A stretch of DNA of 64,000 nt from Bacillota bacterium (GTDB lineage: Bacteria; Bacillota; Clostridia; Christensenellales; Aristaeellaceae). The stretch is from positions 1 through 64,000 of the forward strand of contig JAEZQK010000079.1 of the NCBI GenBank assembly GCA_023413135.1. Direction: 5' to 3'. Position numbers and translations under genes: made by a program. Below are positions 17,723-26,971 of the stretch, piece after piece. The first letter of the stretch is position 1. The number at the start of each line of letters is the position of its first letter. The notes below the pieces were generated by a model. That model was not told where the DNA came from and made no database searches. It saw only the letters and a program-made list of their open reading frames with translations.

Positions 17723-18669
17723 CTACAGCGTCATATCAATTTTAGCTATGATTTCCTTAAGTGTATTGGCCGAATGGTGAAGCTTTTGCATTTCCTCCTC
17801 CGACATGGGTATATCAAGTATCTCTTGAACGCCGTGTTTGCCCACAATGGAGGGAAGCCCCAGGCATACATCCGCAAGCCCGTAGTGGCCGTTGACCAGA
17901 CTTGAGACCGTTAATACCGAATGCTCATCCCGCGTAAGCGCCTCTGCAATACGCTTCACCGCCAGGGCCACGGCATAGTATGTGGCACCCTTGGCCTCAA
18001 TGATCCGGTAGGCGCTGAGGCGTACCTCTTCAAACAGGTCTTTGAGATGCTCACTGTCTGTGCATTTTCCGCACTTTTTGCATAGATCATAAACCGGAAT
18101 GCCGGAAACGCTGGCCGCGCTCCAAACGGCCAATTCCGTATCGCCATGCTCACCGACAACCAATGCATGAACGTTACGGGCATCTACCGAAAGATGTTCA
18201 CCGATCAGATATTTGAAGCGGGCGGTATCCAGCACAGTGCCGGAACCGATGACCCTATGGGGTGGGAAGCCGGTGATTTTGAGTGTGACGTAAGTTAGTA
18301 CATCCATAGGATTGGTGACGATGAGCAGGATGCAATCCTGGTTGCGCTTTTTGATTTCCGCCAGAATCGTTTTGAAAATAGCGGTGTTTTTTGTACCAGA
18401 TCCATGCGGGTCTCCCCAACCTTTTGATTGGCGCCGGCCGCGATTATGATGAGGGCACAATCGGCGATGTCGTCATAGCATCCCACATAGATGCGGGCGG
18501 GTTTCGATAAGGGCATGCCGTGGTTCAAATCCATTTCCTCGCCCTTGGCCTTTTGGGTATTGACATCGATGAGCACAATTTCAGAAAAGATGCCCCCCTG
18601 CATGATGGCAAAGGCCGAAGTAGCGCCCACAAATCCGCAGCCGATCACAGCGCATTTCCGTATATCCAT
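17723..18669 (-). pseudogene. ldh: L-lactate dehydrogenase, single frameshift
   Basis: Two adjacent minus-strand frames join into one full-length enzyme of about 315 residues. The first (18669 to about 18390) carries the NAD-binding 'GCGFVGATSAFA', 'LIDVN' and the substrate loop 'GANQKVGETRMDLVQ'. The second continues 'NTAIFKTILAEI', 'VTNPMDVLTY', 'DTARFKYLIGEHL' and the catalytic His in 'VVGEHGDTE'. Gln in the substrate loop marks lactate rather than malate dehydrogenase. The break is in six A on the coding strand (T6 at 18387-18392), where seven would restore the frame. This may be a base-calling error, polymerase or ribosomal slippage, or true inactivation. Confidence 0.85.
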
Positions 18670-18863
18670 AACCTATCCCGCCCCACAGTGCATATTGACT
18701 GAACTGATGGATGAAACAAAAACAGCCTTCTCATCCGGCGCGCGATCTATACCCTGAAATGGCAGGAAACAGTGATATTCGAGGTGGCGCTTAAGCCTAA
18801 AGATGACAATCCCTTGTCCATGTGGTATCATACGCTAAGGTTACCACTAAGGAGGGCTTTTCC

Positions 18864-19640
18864 ATGGCGGATGCGCCGCTGCTCACTGCCTGCATCGTTA
18901 CCTACAACAGCGAGGAGCATATTGCAAAAGTGCTTTCTTCGCTGCTTCAAAGCACTATTGCGGACCGCATGGAAATCACCGTGGTCGACAACGCCTCCGC
19001 CGACCGGACGGCGGCCATTGTGGAAGCGAATTTTCCCAATGTGCGGCTGGTCAAGCTGCATCAAAATATCGGCTTTGGCCCGGGTCACAACAAGGTGCTG
19101 CCATTTTTGAACGCGCCTTATCACCTGATCGTGAATCCGGATATCACCTTTGAGCCGGATGTATTGAAACGGATGATCGCCTTTATGAACATCCGGACGG
19201 ATGTGGCGCTTTTGACGCCCAAGGTGCTCCACATAGACGGAAGCGAGCAATTTTTACCCAAGGAGCTGCTATCCATTCATTTTCTGCTGGGCGGCTATCT
19301 GGAGCGGCTGGGCCGTCCCTTTACCACATGGAGGAGCCGGTTTACATGGCGGGACAGGATTGTCACGGAGCCCGCGGAGCTATTCTTTGCCACGGGCTGC
19401 TTTATGCTGACGCGTGCCGCTGCCTTTAGGGCGGTGGGCGGCTTTGATCCCCGGTACTTTTTGTATATGGAGGATGCGGACCTGACCCGGGAAATGAAAA
19501 CAAAGGGGTTGACCTTGTATCATCCCGGCTTTTCCGTGACCCATGTCTGGGCCAGGGAAAGCGCGCATTCGCTGAAAGGTACCTTGCTGCATGTAAAATC
19601 CATGATGCAATATTTTTTCAAATGGGGCTTAAGGATATGA
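18864..19640 (+). CDS. GT2 family glycosyltransferase (rhamnosyltransferase-like)
   Basis: The 258-residue enzyme starts at ATG 18864, 7 bp after AAGGAGG. The order 'TACIVTYNSEEHI', 'VVDNASADRT', 'NIGFGPGHNKVL', 'HLIVNPDITFEPD', 'TGCFMLTRAAAFRAVGGFD' and 'YMEDADLTREMKTKG' is the WbbL/rhamnosyltransferase-like GT2 pattern. NPD supplies the metal motif and ED the catalytic base. It probably acts at the membrane inner face in cell-wall glycan or glycolipid assembly. The neighbours give no pathway, and substrate specificity cannot be read. Confidence 0.87.
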   Translation: MADAPLLTACIVTYNSEEHIAKVLSSLLQSTIADRMEITVVDNASADRTAAIVEANFPNVRLVKLHQNIGFGPGHNKVLPFLNAPYHLIVNPDITFEPDVLKRMIAFMNIRTDVALLTPKVLHIDGSEQFLPKELLSIHFLLGGYLERLGRPFTTWRSRFTWRDRIVTEPAELFFATGCFMLTRAAAFRAVGGFDPRYFLYMEDADLTREMKTKGLTLYHPGFSVTHVWARESAHSLKGTLLHVKSMMQYFFKWGLRI

Positions 19641-19675
19641 GATCTCCTTTTCTATTGTGATGAGAGGTATACAAA

Positions 19676-20620
19676 GTGAAAGAACAGCAAAGAAAAAGTC
19701 TTGCCATATTCCTATCCTTTTTGGGGTATGCCATCTTTGGTTTCAGTTTTCTGTTTTCCAAACAGGCGCTTAATATCGCAACGCCTTTTGTACTACTGGC
19801 GGTTAGGTTTTCTGTGGCGTTTTTTCTGCTGAATTGTCTGCTCTTATTTAGAACTTGCAAACTGCATCTGAAGGGCAAAAAGATCGGCTTGCTTTTATTG
19901 CTTGGCTTGATCCAGCCTGTTGTTTACTTCATCTGTGAAAATTATGGCGTGAAGCTCTCCGCCACATCGTTTGTAGGGACGATACTGGCCTTGATTCCCA
20001 TTGCCAGCCTTGTAGCGGCACGTGTGTTTTTGAAGGAAAAAATCCGTGCTTTTCAAGCCGTTTGCTTTCTTGGTTCAGTGGGCGGGGTTTTTTTGACCAC
20101 GCTTCAACAAAGCTCAGGCAGTTTCAGTTGGCTTGGCCTTATCCTTCTTCTTTTTGCGGTATGTGTAGGTGCCATGTTCAATGTGCTTAGCAGAAGGATA
20201 TCGGTGCAGTTTTCGCCTTTTGAAAGGACCTATGTCATGTTCGCGGTGGGAAGCGCGGTTTTTACATGCATCGCATTGATACAAAGCGCGGGGAACATAC
20301 GGGAAATGATCTTCGTTCCGCTTGGCGATGCAAAGTTCTGGGTTTCCATTTTCTATTTGGCGGGATTATCGTCCGTGGGAGCATTTCTGATGCTCAATTA
20401 TGCCGTGACCCATCTGGACATTGCAAGCGCCTCCATATTTGCGAATATCACAACGGTAATTACGATTCTCGCCGGAGTGCTGATTTTGCATGAGAGCTTT
20501 GGCGTCTACCAGATCATTGGTTCGGTGATCATTATATTGGCCGCGTACGGGGTGAACGCAAAGCGCAAAGGTGTTGTAACAAGCCAAGAGAAACTGAACG
20601 ATCAGGCGGTTGCGGACTAA
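19676..20620 (+). CDS. EamA/DMT family transporter
   Basis: The 314-residue protein has ten hydrophobic helices in two repeats, each with the EamA pattern ('AIFGFSFLFSKQAL', 'GVKLSATSFVGTILALIPI', 'LDIASASIFANITTVITILAG'). It starts with GTG at 19676 after GAGAGG. Drug/metabolite transporters of this family usually export amino acids or metabolites, or import nucleotide sugars; the substrate here is unknown. A terminator follows within 30 bp. Confidence 0.88.
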   Translation: MKEQQRKSLAIFLSFLGYAIFGFSFLFSKQALNIATPFVLLAVRFSVAFFLLNCLLLFRTCKLHLKGKKIGLLLLLGLIQPVVYFICENYGVKLSATSFVGTILALIPIASLVAARVFLKEKIRAFQAVCFLGSVGGVFLTTLQQSSGSFSWLGLILLLFAVCVGAMFNVLSRRISVQFSPFERTYVMFAVGSAVFTCIALIQSAGNIREMIFVPLGDAKFWVSIFYLAGLSSVGAFLMLNYAVTHLDIASASIFANITTVITILAGVLILHESFGVYQIIGSVIIILAAYGVNAKRKGVVTSQEKLNDQAVAD

Positions 20621-20647
20621 GCTGGAAAAAAGCAAGATGGGCTATTG

Positions 20648-20678
20648 GCCGTGCAGGAAATATCCTGCGCGGCTTTTT
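20648..20678 (+). terminator. Terminator after EamA transporter
   Basis: GCCGtGCAGGA (20648-20658) pairs with TCCTGCgCGGC (20663-20673), followed by TTTTT. Confidence 0.8.
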
Positions 20679-20889
20679 GATTTTTTGTGCATCCGGACTT
20701 TTATCCTGAGGGAACTATTCACTGAAAAGTATTGTAAAGTTTGCTAAATGTGTGGAAATTATTATCCATGTTTTGTATAGTGGATGCAAGACGATCTGTG
20801 TTAGATGATGCCGTATTCACAGAGGAATGCTTGCCATCCGCAGTAGCATGGATCTTCCAAAAAATTATCCGATAGAATGGAGGCCGCCT

Positions 20890-23052
20890 ATGAGATACCG
20901 TCGCACATTGCTTTGTTTGGTGTTAGCCGTTTTGGTTTTTCTATGCTTGCAGTTCTCCACACCGGCGAAAGCGGACACGCTTTCTCTTGTATCAGATGGA
21001 AAGGCGTTTATTCCCATTTCCATGGCGTCGGCGGGGAATGTTTTATATGTCTATACCTCCGAATATGCTTTGTTTTCCTATGATATGGCAACGGGGGAGG
21101 TCAGGCGGCTGCAGGCAAATTTGCCGGAACAGCTTTTTCTTGTGGAAAACGGCGGAGAGGTGCTTTACATATCCATCATTGATGGCTGCCTGTACCGTCT
21201 GGATACATCGGAGGGCCGGACGGAGCCTGAAAAGATCGTGCAACTGGACTTTCAGGGCCTTTTAGAACTGGAAGATTTGCTGCGGAAGGGGATATATGGC
21301 GGTGCCTTATTTCCATTCCTGCGGGCCGTGTTGCAGGGAGATACCCTTTATTTAATGATGTCAACCGAAGGAATGCCCCAAAGTGTCGTGGCTTTTGATC
21401 TTATCACCGGGAAGCGGACAGCAACCGCTTTGAAGGATATATTTGATTTTGCGGCCTATAAGAAGGATAGCCTGCTTGTAATCGACTATACCGTCAGTGA
21501 TGGAAAAAGCAGCATAGACATTTACAATACGCAGAGCGGGGAGTTACGGGAGTGGAAGCTTCCGCCCACTTTGGATTGTGACAACGGCCTTGCATATGAT
21601 GAAAAGAGCGATACAGTGTACGTGCTGGGTGGAGGAGTGATCTATGGCTCCAAGGATAGCGGCCCTTTTCGGGAATCAGGGTATTCGTCCATAAATCAAT
21701 ATGCCCAAGTGACCAATGTTGCCATTGGGGAAGGAAAATACTTTGCGTTGGTTCCGGGAGAAGCGGTTTACTGTTTTCCGCTGGATTCAGCCAAATCCGC
21801 TACGCCTTTGCATTTGGTGGACGGATGGTGGGATGAAGAAGCGTTGAAGGCATTTCGCGATGCCCACCCTGAAATCCCGCTGGTTTTTGAAAGCTTCAGC
21901 AACGCGGACAAAGAACAGCTTCACAAGAAAATGCTTACGCACGATACATATTTCGATGTATATGTGGCGGATGCAGGCACCAAGCTCTATGACGCCATGC
22001 TGGACAAGGGCTATGTGCAGAGCCTGTCGGGAAGCGAGGTGCTTGGGGCAGCTTCCCGGAGAATGTACCCGTACTTTGCCTCAAAGCTGTCCAAGGATGG
22101 CGAATTGATGGCTTTTCCCCTGCGGATATTCGGCTATGTGATGTCCTACTACCAGGAGCTTTTTGCGAAGAATGGATGGACATCTCCGGGCACGATGATG
22201 GAGTTTTTGGATTTTTGTGCGGAGCAGGCCGAGGCGGGCGATCACGTGGTGATGTACAGCAATGAAAAGCTGTCAAAAGCCGTGCTGACTTATCTCATAA
22301 GCGCCTATACGGCCAGGATGCAAAAGGAGACAGGGACGGTAGATTTTGATACGCCGCTTTTTAGGAAGCTGATGGAAAAATGGGAAGCGTGCGCGCCTGT
22401 CATCGACAGAGGCAGCCAGAATTCCTGGGATTGGATCAACGGCGAACCGCTTTTTGGCATGACGGCTGCGGTATTAAGATCCAAATATGACCAATTGCCT
22501 TTTTCCCATCAGCCATTGAGAATGTCCCTGGAGGAAGGGCAAACACCTGTCATCCCGGCCTATATGGACGTTGCGATGATCAACCCCATGTCCCGCAATA
22601 TTCCTGCCGCCATGCAATTTCTGGAGTTCTATGCACAGCATATAGGCAGGGAGCTTTCCTTGATACTGTATCCCGATGACAACGAGCCTGTGATAGATCC
22701 TTTCGCCGAGCAGCGTCTGCCAATCGTAGAGCGGAACATAGAAGAGACCGAAAAGGCTTTGGCACAAGCAAAGGATGAAGACAAAAAACACCTGGAATCG
22801 CTGCTGGTATCCCAGAAGGCAAGCCTGAACAGCATAAAGGAAAACAGCCTCTGGAGCTATGGCGCCAAAACCATTGCAACGTACCGCAGCCTTGCGGGTG
22901 ATCTTGCCTTTGTGCCCCGCGAAATGACACACACCAGCAGCCACCCGCAGATCACCGACTTGATTGATCGGTTTGCCCAAAGGAAAATCTCCGGCACGGA
23001 GTTCGTGCAGGAGATGATACGGATTCAAAGAGCGGTGGAGATGGAGGAATGA
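20890..23052 (+). CDS. Secreted protein: beta-propeller-like domain fused to family 1 solute-binding domain
   Basis: The 720-residue protein starts at ATG 20890, 6 bp after TGGAGG. A classical signal peptide ends near residue 28 ('TPAKA'), with no lipobox. Residues 30-300 show repeating short beta motifs ('VLYVYTSEYALFSYDMATGEV', 'LYRLDTSEG', 'VVAFDLITG') like a propeller. Residues 300-650 resemble an extracellular solute-binding protein ('DGWWDEEALKAFRDAHPEI', 'FDVYVADAGT', 'FPLRIFGYVMSYYQELFAKNGW'). A charged coiled stretch lies near 610-660. No permease or ATPase is adjacent. It may be a sensor or an orphan binding protein. Confidence 0.7.
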   Translation: MRYRRTLLCLVLAVLVFLCLQFSTPAKADTLSLVSDGKAFIPISMASAGNVLYVYTSEYALFSYDMATGEVRRLQANLPEQLFLVENGGEVLYISIIDGCLYRLDTSEGRTEPEKIVQLDFQGLLELEDLLRKGIYGGALFPFLRAVLQGDTLYLMMSTEGMPQSVVAFDLITGKRTATALKDIFDFAAYKKDSLLVIDYTVSDGKSSIDIYNTQSGELREWKLPPTLDCDNGLAYDEKSDTVYVLGGGVIYGSKDSGPFRESGYSSINQYAQVTNVAIGEGKYFALVPGEAVYCFPLDSAKSATPLHLVDGWWDEEALKAFRDAHPEIPLVFESFSNADKEQLHKKMLTHDTYFDVYVADAGTKLYDAMLDKGYVQSLSGSEVLGAASRRMYPYFASKLSKDGELMAFPLRIFGYVMSYYQELFAKNGWTSPGTMMEFLDFCAEQAEAGDHVVMYSNEKLSKAVLTYLISAYTARMQKETGTVDFDTPLFRKLMEKWEACAPVIDRGSQNSWDWINGEPLFGMTAAVLRSKYDQLPFSHQPLRMSLEEGQTPVIPAYMDVAMINPMSRNIPAAMQFLEFYAQHIGRELSLILYPDDNEPVIDPFAEQRLPIVERNIEETEKALAQAKDEDKKHLESLLVSQKASLNSIKENSLWSYGAKTIATYRSLAGDLAFVPREMTHTSSHPQITDLIDRFAQRKISGTEFVQEMIRIQRAVEMEE

Positions 23053-23061
23053 AGAGAAGTT

Positions 23062-25056
23062 TTACTGATCCATCCGTACCATTTTGTAATACGTCCTGGC
23101 CGTGGCCGTATAGACCATACCGTATAATATTGCGAATACTCCGGCGGTCAAGAAGATGCTGACGGCGATGAGCAGCCTGTCGCCCAGGCCGAACATGGAG
23201 AGCATTTCGGTCATCATGTGCAGCGCGCCCCAGGTATGCAATATGGCGGCGACGATGGGAAGGATGAATACCGACAGGATTTGCTTGCGCACGGTGGCCC
23301 GCACCTCATCACGGCTCATGCCTACCTGCTGGAGGATGATGAACCGGTCATGGTCCATATAGCCTTCCGAAACCTGCTTGAAGTAAATGATGAGAGTGGT
23401 GGCCATCAGAAACAGCAGGCCCAGGAACACGCCCAGGAACAGGAACCCGCCGTACATGGCATACCAATCCCGTTGCACTGTATGCGCGCTGGATATGTGG
23501 GAACTGACACCGGTTGACTTGGCATCATCCCATATGGCTTGGGAGTAATTCAAAAGCGCCTCATCGTCTCCGTCGCTGTTCCACCAGAAGCCCTCCTGGA
23601 AAGTGGCCGTGGCGTCCGGGCCATTGATGCTTTTGATAATGGCATCAATGACTTCCCTGTCTCTTACAATCAAGTATAAGGGTGGCTCCATACCCTTGTT
23701 GTTTTTGTGCGCGAGGGGGAACTGCGTCAAATCTTCCTTGATGCGCAAAATTGTGCTCCCGGCTGTCAGGCTGTCCACCTCAGGGCCGCTCCGGGATTGG
23801 AATAGAAGCACTTCATCCTTTGCAAGCGTGTAGGCATTGCCGGTGAAACGGTTATATTCATCCTGTGTGAACAGGCGGAGGGACCAAACGTTTTGGTACT
23901 GCTCTCTAGTATTTAGGTTCGTCATTTCTGCCTTGCGGATATGATTACCCTCCCGGTAGACGGCAATCTCCGTATAAATGCCGCTATATAAATCCGTGAC
24001 GGTGACCTGATACTCGCGGGCTTTTTCGTGTATTGTTGCTTCTATTCTGTCGTGATCAATGGTGTTTTCCCGATAGCTGAGGGCATGATCCTGAGGGTAC
24101 ATGTCCCTTAGCATATTCTCCTGTCCCGCATACAGCGCCGCCGTGGTGCCGATGGTAATGATGGCCATGGTGCTCAAAATGCAGATACCGGCCAGGCCAG
24201 CGGCGTTTTGCTTCATGCGGTAGATCATGCCGGAAACGGAAATGAAATTGCGGGGCTTGTAGTAGTAGCCTTTGTTCCGCCTGAGCATCTTCAAAAAGGC
24301 GATGCTCCCGGCGGTAAACAGCGCATAGGTGCCCAAGATGACCAGGATGACCGCGATAAAGAAAATGGATAGTGCCTGCAGCGGATTGCCAACGGTGTTG
24401 GCCAGCCAATAGCCACCCCCCATGGCGGCAACGCCAATCAGTGCCAGAAGCCAGCGGGTCTTGGGCTCCTTTTCGCCCTTCTGCTGCCCCTTCAGCAAAT
24501 TGACGGGGCTGGAAAGGTGCACCTGCAGGCGGTTGTACAGCAACAGGCAGAAGAACACGCCGCAAAACAGCCCGACAGTCAGCAATAAGGGAAGCTGGTT
24601 CACCTGAAAGACAATGGGGGTAGGAATATGCATCAACGCCTGAATCAGCAGGAACATGAGCTTGCTCATGGCGATCCCAAGGCCGATGCCGGTGATGAGG
24701 CTTACCATCAGCAGCGCCGTCATCTCGTGGAACAGAATGCGGGCGATGTGCTTTTTTTCCAGGCCCAGGATGGCATACAGGCCCAGTTCCTTTTTGCGAC
24801 GCTTGATGAGAAAGCTGTTGGCATAAAAAAGAAACGTCAGCGCAAAGAGGGCTACCACAATGGCGCCAAGCACCATCATGACCAGCATGGATGATGCGCC
24901 GGGCATCTTTTTGATGCCGTCGTTCAATGCGAGCATGGAAAAGGTATAGAAAACAAATATGGTGCAGACGGAACTTAGGAAAAAGGAAATATAGGTTTGC
25001 CTGTTCTTCCATAGGTTGGAAAGGGCCAGGCGCAGGTATAAAAACCGCTTACGCAC
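23062..25056 (-). CDS. BceB-type ABC permease (peptide antibiotic detoxification)
   Basis: The 664-residue FtsX-family permease has the BceB plan: one N-terminal helix ('NLWKNRQTYISFFLSSVCTIFVFYTFSML'), helices 2-8, a large extracellular domain of about 200 residues (330-530), then two final helices. Together with the overlapping ATPase gene (8-bp overlap) it should form a Bce-type transporter that frees lipid II-cycle intermediates from antimicrobial peptides. It also signals to the adjacent intramembrane-sensing kinase (family knowledge). The actual peptide is unknown. Confidence 0.9.
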   Translation of the reverse strand: MRKRFLYLRLALSNLWKNRQTYISFFLSSVCTIFVFYTFSMLALNDGIKKMPGASSMLVMMVLGAIVVALFALTFLFYANSFLIKRRKKELGLYAILGLEKKHIARILFHEMTALLMVSLITGIGLGIAMSKLMFLLIQALMHIPTPIVFQVNQLPLLLTVGLFCGVFFCLLLYNRLQVHLSSPVNLLKGQQKGEKEPKTRWLLALIGVAAMGGGYWLANTVGNPLQALSIFFIAVILVILGTYALFTAGSIAFLKMLRRNKGYYYKPRNFISVSGMIYRMKQNAAGLAGICILSTMAIITIGTTAALYAGQENMLRDMYPQDHALSYRENTIDHDRIEATIHEKAREYQVTVTDLYSGIYTEIAVYREGNHIRKAEMTNLNTREQYQNVWSLRLFTQDEYNRFTGNAYTLAKDEVLLFQSRSGPEVDSLTAGSTILRIKEDLTQFPLAHKNNKGMEPPLYLIVRDREVIDAIIKSINGPDATATFQEGFWWNSDGDDEALLNYSQAIWDDAKSTGVSSHISSAHTVQRDWYAMYGGFLFLGVFLGLLFLMATTLIIYFKQVSEGYMDHDRFIILQQVGMSRDEVRATVRKQILSVFILPIVAAILHTWGALHMMTEMLSMFGLGDRLLIAVSIFLTAGVFAILYGMVYTATARTYYKMVRMDQ

Positions 25057-25816
25057 CTAATTCACCCCCGGCGGAAAGAACGGTGAGGGCGTTGATGATC
25101 TTTTGGTAGAAGGCATCTTGCGCCATGTCGCCCCGGTACATTTGATGGTAAACCCGCCCATCCCGGATGAACATGACCCGCCCGGCATAGCTGGCCGCCT
25201 GGGAGCTGTGGGTGACCATCAGCAGGGTCTGCCCCCTTTGATGAATAGAGGAGAAGGTTTGCAATAGGCTTTGGGATGCCTTGGAGTCCAGCGCGCCGGT
25301 AGGCTCGTCGGCCAGCACCAGCTTGGGGGCGGTGATGAGCGCCCGCGCCACGGCGGTGCGCTGCTTCTGGCCCCCGGAAATCTCATAGGGGAATTTGGGC
25401 AGGATCTCGGCGATGTGCAGAATATCTGCCACGGCAATGAGCTTGGGCTCCATGTCCCGGTAGCTTTTCCCCGCCAGCACCAGGGGCAGAAGGATGTTGT
25501 CGCGCACGGAGAAGGTGTCCAGCAGGTTGAAATCCTGGAACACAAAGCCCAGATTATCCCGGCGGAAGGCGGAAATTTCCTTGTCGCGGATCTGAGCCAG
25601 GTCTTTACCCTCCAGAAGTACCTGGCCTTCGGTAGGCTTGTCCAATGCGGCCAGGATGTTCAAAAGAGTCGTCTTGCCGGAGCCGGATTCGCCCATGATG
25701 GCCACAAACTCGCCCGGTTCCACGCTGAAGCTGGCGTCGGTGAGGGCTTCAACTTTTTGTCCGCCAAGAAGCGTAGTATATACTTTTTTCACATGGATGA
25801 CGTCTAAAAGGGGCAT
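25049..25816 (-). CDS. BceA-type ABC ATPase
   Basis: The 255-residue ATPase has Walker A 'GESGSGKTT', Q-loop 'FQDFNLLDTFSVRDNI', signature 'SGGQKQR', Walker B 'LVLADEPTGALD' and H-loop 'VTHS', all typical of the MacB/LolD/BceA class. GGGAGG precedes its start codon. Its gene overlaps the permease gene by 8 bp. A 147-bp gap separates it from the kinase gene, which points to a separate promoter controlled by the regulator. Residues 225-255 extend a little beyond the core fold. Confidence 0.92.
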   Translation of the reverse strand: MPLLDVIHVKKVYTTLLGGQKVEALTDASFSVEPGEFVAIMGESGSGKTTLLNILAALDKPTEGQVLLEGKDLAQIRDKEISAFRRDNLGFVFQDFNLLDTFSVRDNILLPLVLAGKSYRDMEPKLIAVADILHIAEILPKFPYEISGGQKQRTAVARALITAPKLVLADEPTGALDSKASQSLLQTFSSIHQRGQTLLMVTHSSQAASYAGRVMFIRDGRVYHQMYRGDMAQDAFYQKIINALTVLSAGGELGA

Positions 25817-25897
25817 GCAATATTCCTCCCGATGATGATTGCGCTGTAAGCACCGGTTTATTGTAGCGCAGGCCGCGGATTTTTGCCTTGATATAGC

Positions 25898-25924
25898 CTT
25901 ACAAACCGGGAGGCAAAGCTTACA
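25898..25924 (-). promoter_or_regulatory. Possible response-regulator binding site upstream of bceAB-type operon
   Basis: Two direct copies of TGTAAG on the minus strand (25924-25919 and 25903-25898) are exactly 21 bp apart, two helical turns. They lie 33-59 bp upstream of a plausible -10 TACAAT (25865-25860) that lacks a good -35. This fits an activator site for an OmpR-family regulator, although known BceR sites are inverted repeats. Confidence 0.4.
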
Positions 25925-25963
25925 TTTTTGAAAGATTGATCATTTTTTGTTTGAAATGAATCC

Positions 25964-26971
25964 TTAAAAAATCTCCAGCGGATTTTTCGATACGTCAATG
26001 GATACTTTCGTGCCTTTTCCCACCTCGGAGCGGATGGATAGCCGGTGGCCAAGCTTTTGTGCCACTTCCCTGGCCAGGTATAGCCCAATACCCGTAGCCC
26101 GTTGGTCGGCCCGCCCGTTATGGCCGGTAAAGCCACGGTCAAATACCCGGGGCAAGTCTTCCTTGGGTATGCCGGCACCGCTGTCGGCGATGGTCAGCAT
26201 ATGTCCTTGCTGCACATCGATACGCACCGTCCCATGCTGGGTATACTTCACCGCGTTGGACAGAATCTGCTCCAATAAAACCTGAAACCACTTTTCATCC
26301 GTCAGCACCTGCACTTGAAAAGGTTCCATAAAAAGGGTGATCTTTTTATGAATGAACATCAGCGCGTATTTTTTGACCGCCTTTTTCACAAGGCCGTACA
26401 GGTCGTAAGAGCGCAATTCGAAGTCGTCGGACAAGCTTTCCAGCCTCAGGTAGTGCAGCGCCATTTCTGCGTAACGCTCCGTTTTGAATAGCTCCTCCTC
26501 CAACTGACCGGTGCCTAACGCATCGCCGCTTTGCAAAAGCAGATGCATGGCGGAAAGGGGCGTCTTGATCTGATGCATCCACAGGGTATAGTAATCCTCC
26601 CGCTCTTTTATCCGGCGGGTCTGTTCATTTTTCTCCCTGAGCCTAAGCTGCGCCTGCTCCCCTAAAAAGGATTGATACATTTCTTCCAGCCTGCTTTCGG
26701 GGGAGGGCATGCCCTCCGGCAGCGTTTCCAGTCGCGAAAAGCCTGCCTCGGTCAGCCGGTGATGCCTTATGAACCTTAACCAGGAAACGATACCCACAAT
26801 CAATATTACAATGCCGGAAAGCTCCAACGCGTACCAGAGCGGTTCCATATCAAGATGGGAAAGGGAACCTATTAAAAGGAAAAGGCCGGCTGTAAGCAGG
26901 CACAAGAAAAGAGCCCCCGCCTTCTCCCGGAGGAAGGATAAAAAAACACTCAAGCCGGAGGCTCTTTTCAT
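25964..26971 (-). CDS. BceS-type intramembrane-sensing histidine kinase
   Basis: The 335-residue kinase has two N-terminal helices (about 20-37 and 46-65) with under ten residues between them and no extracellular sensor. This is the mark of BceS-like kinases that read transporter activity. The phospho-accepting H133 lies in 'WMHQIKTPLSAM'; the ATP-binding domain shows 'LEQILSNAVKYTQ', 'IADSGAGIPKEDL' and 'GIGLYLAREV'. Its start overlaps the regulator stop by 4 bp (ATGA), so the pair is translationally coupled. Confidence 0.92.
   Translation of the reverse strand: MKRASGLSVFLSFLREKAGALFLCLLTAGLFLLIGSLSHLDMEPLWYALELSGIVILIVGIVSWLRFIRHHRLTEAGFSRLETLPEGMPSPESRLEEMYQSFLGEQAQLRLREKNEQTRRIKEREDYYTLWMHQIKTPLSAMHLLLQSGDALGTGQLEEELFKTERYAEMALHYLRLESLSDDFELRSYDLYGLVKKAVKKYALMFIHKKITLFMEPFQVQVLTDEKWFQVLLEQILSNAVKYTQHGTVRIDVQQGHMLTIADSGAGIPKEDLPRVFDRGFTGHNGRADQRATGIGLYLAREVAQKLGHRLSIRSEVGKGTKVSIDVSKNPLEIF

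Noticed and set aside
18080..18460. Separate short protein starting at 18460 on the minus strand
   Set aside because: Its first residues are out-of-frame ldh sequence; the two ldh parts clearly belong together.
24056..25012. 318-residue minus-strand frame within the BceB-type gene
   Set aside because: It is the same strand but the wrong frame; the permease frame has clear membrane helices and family motifs.
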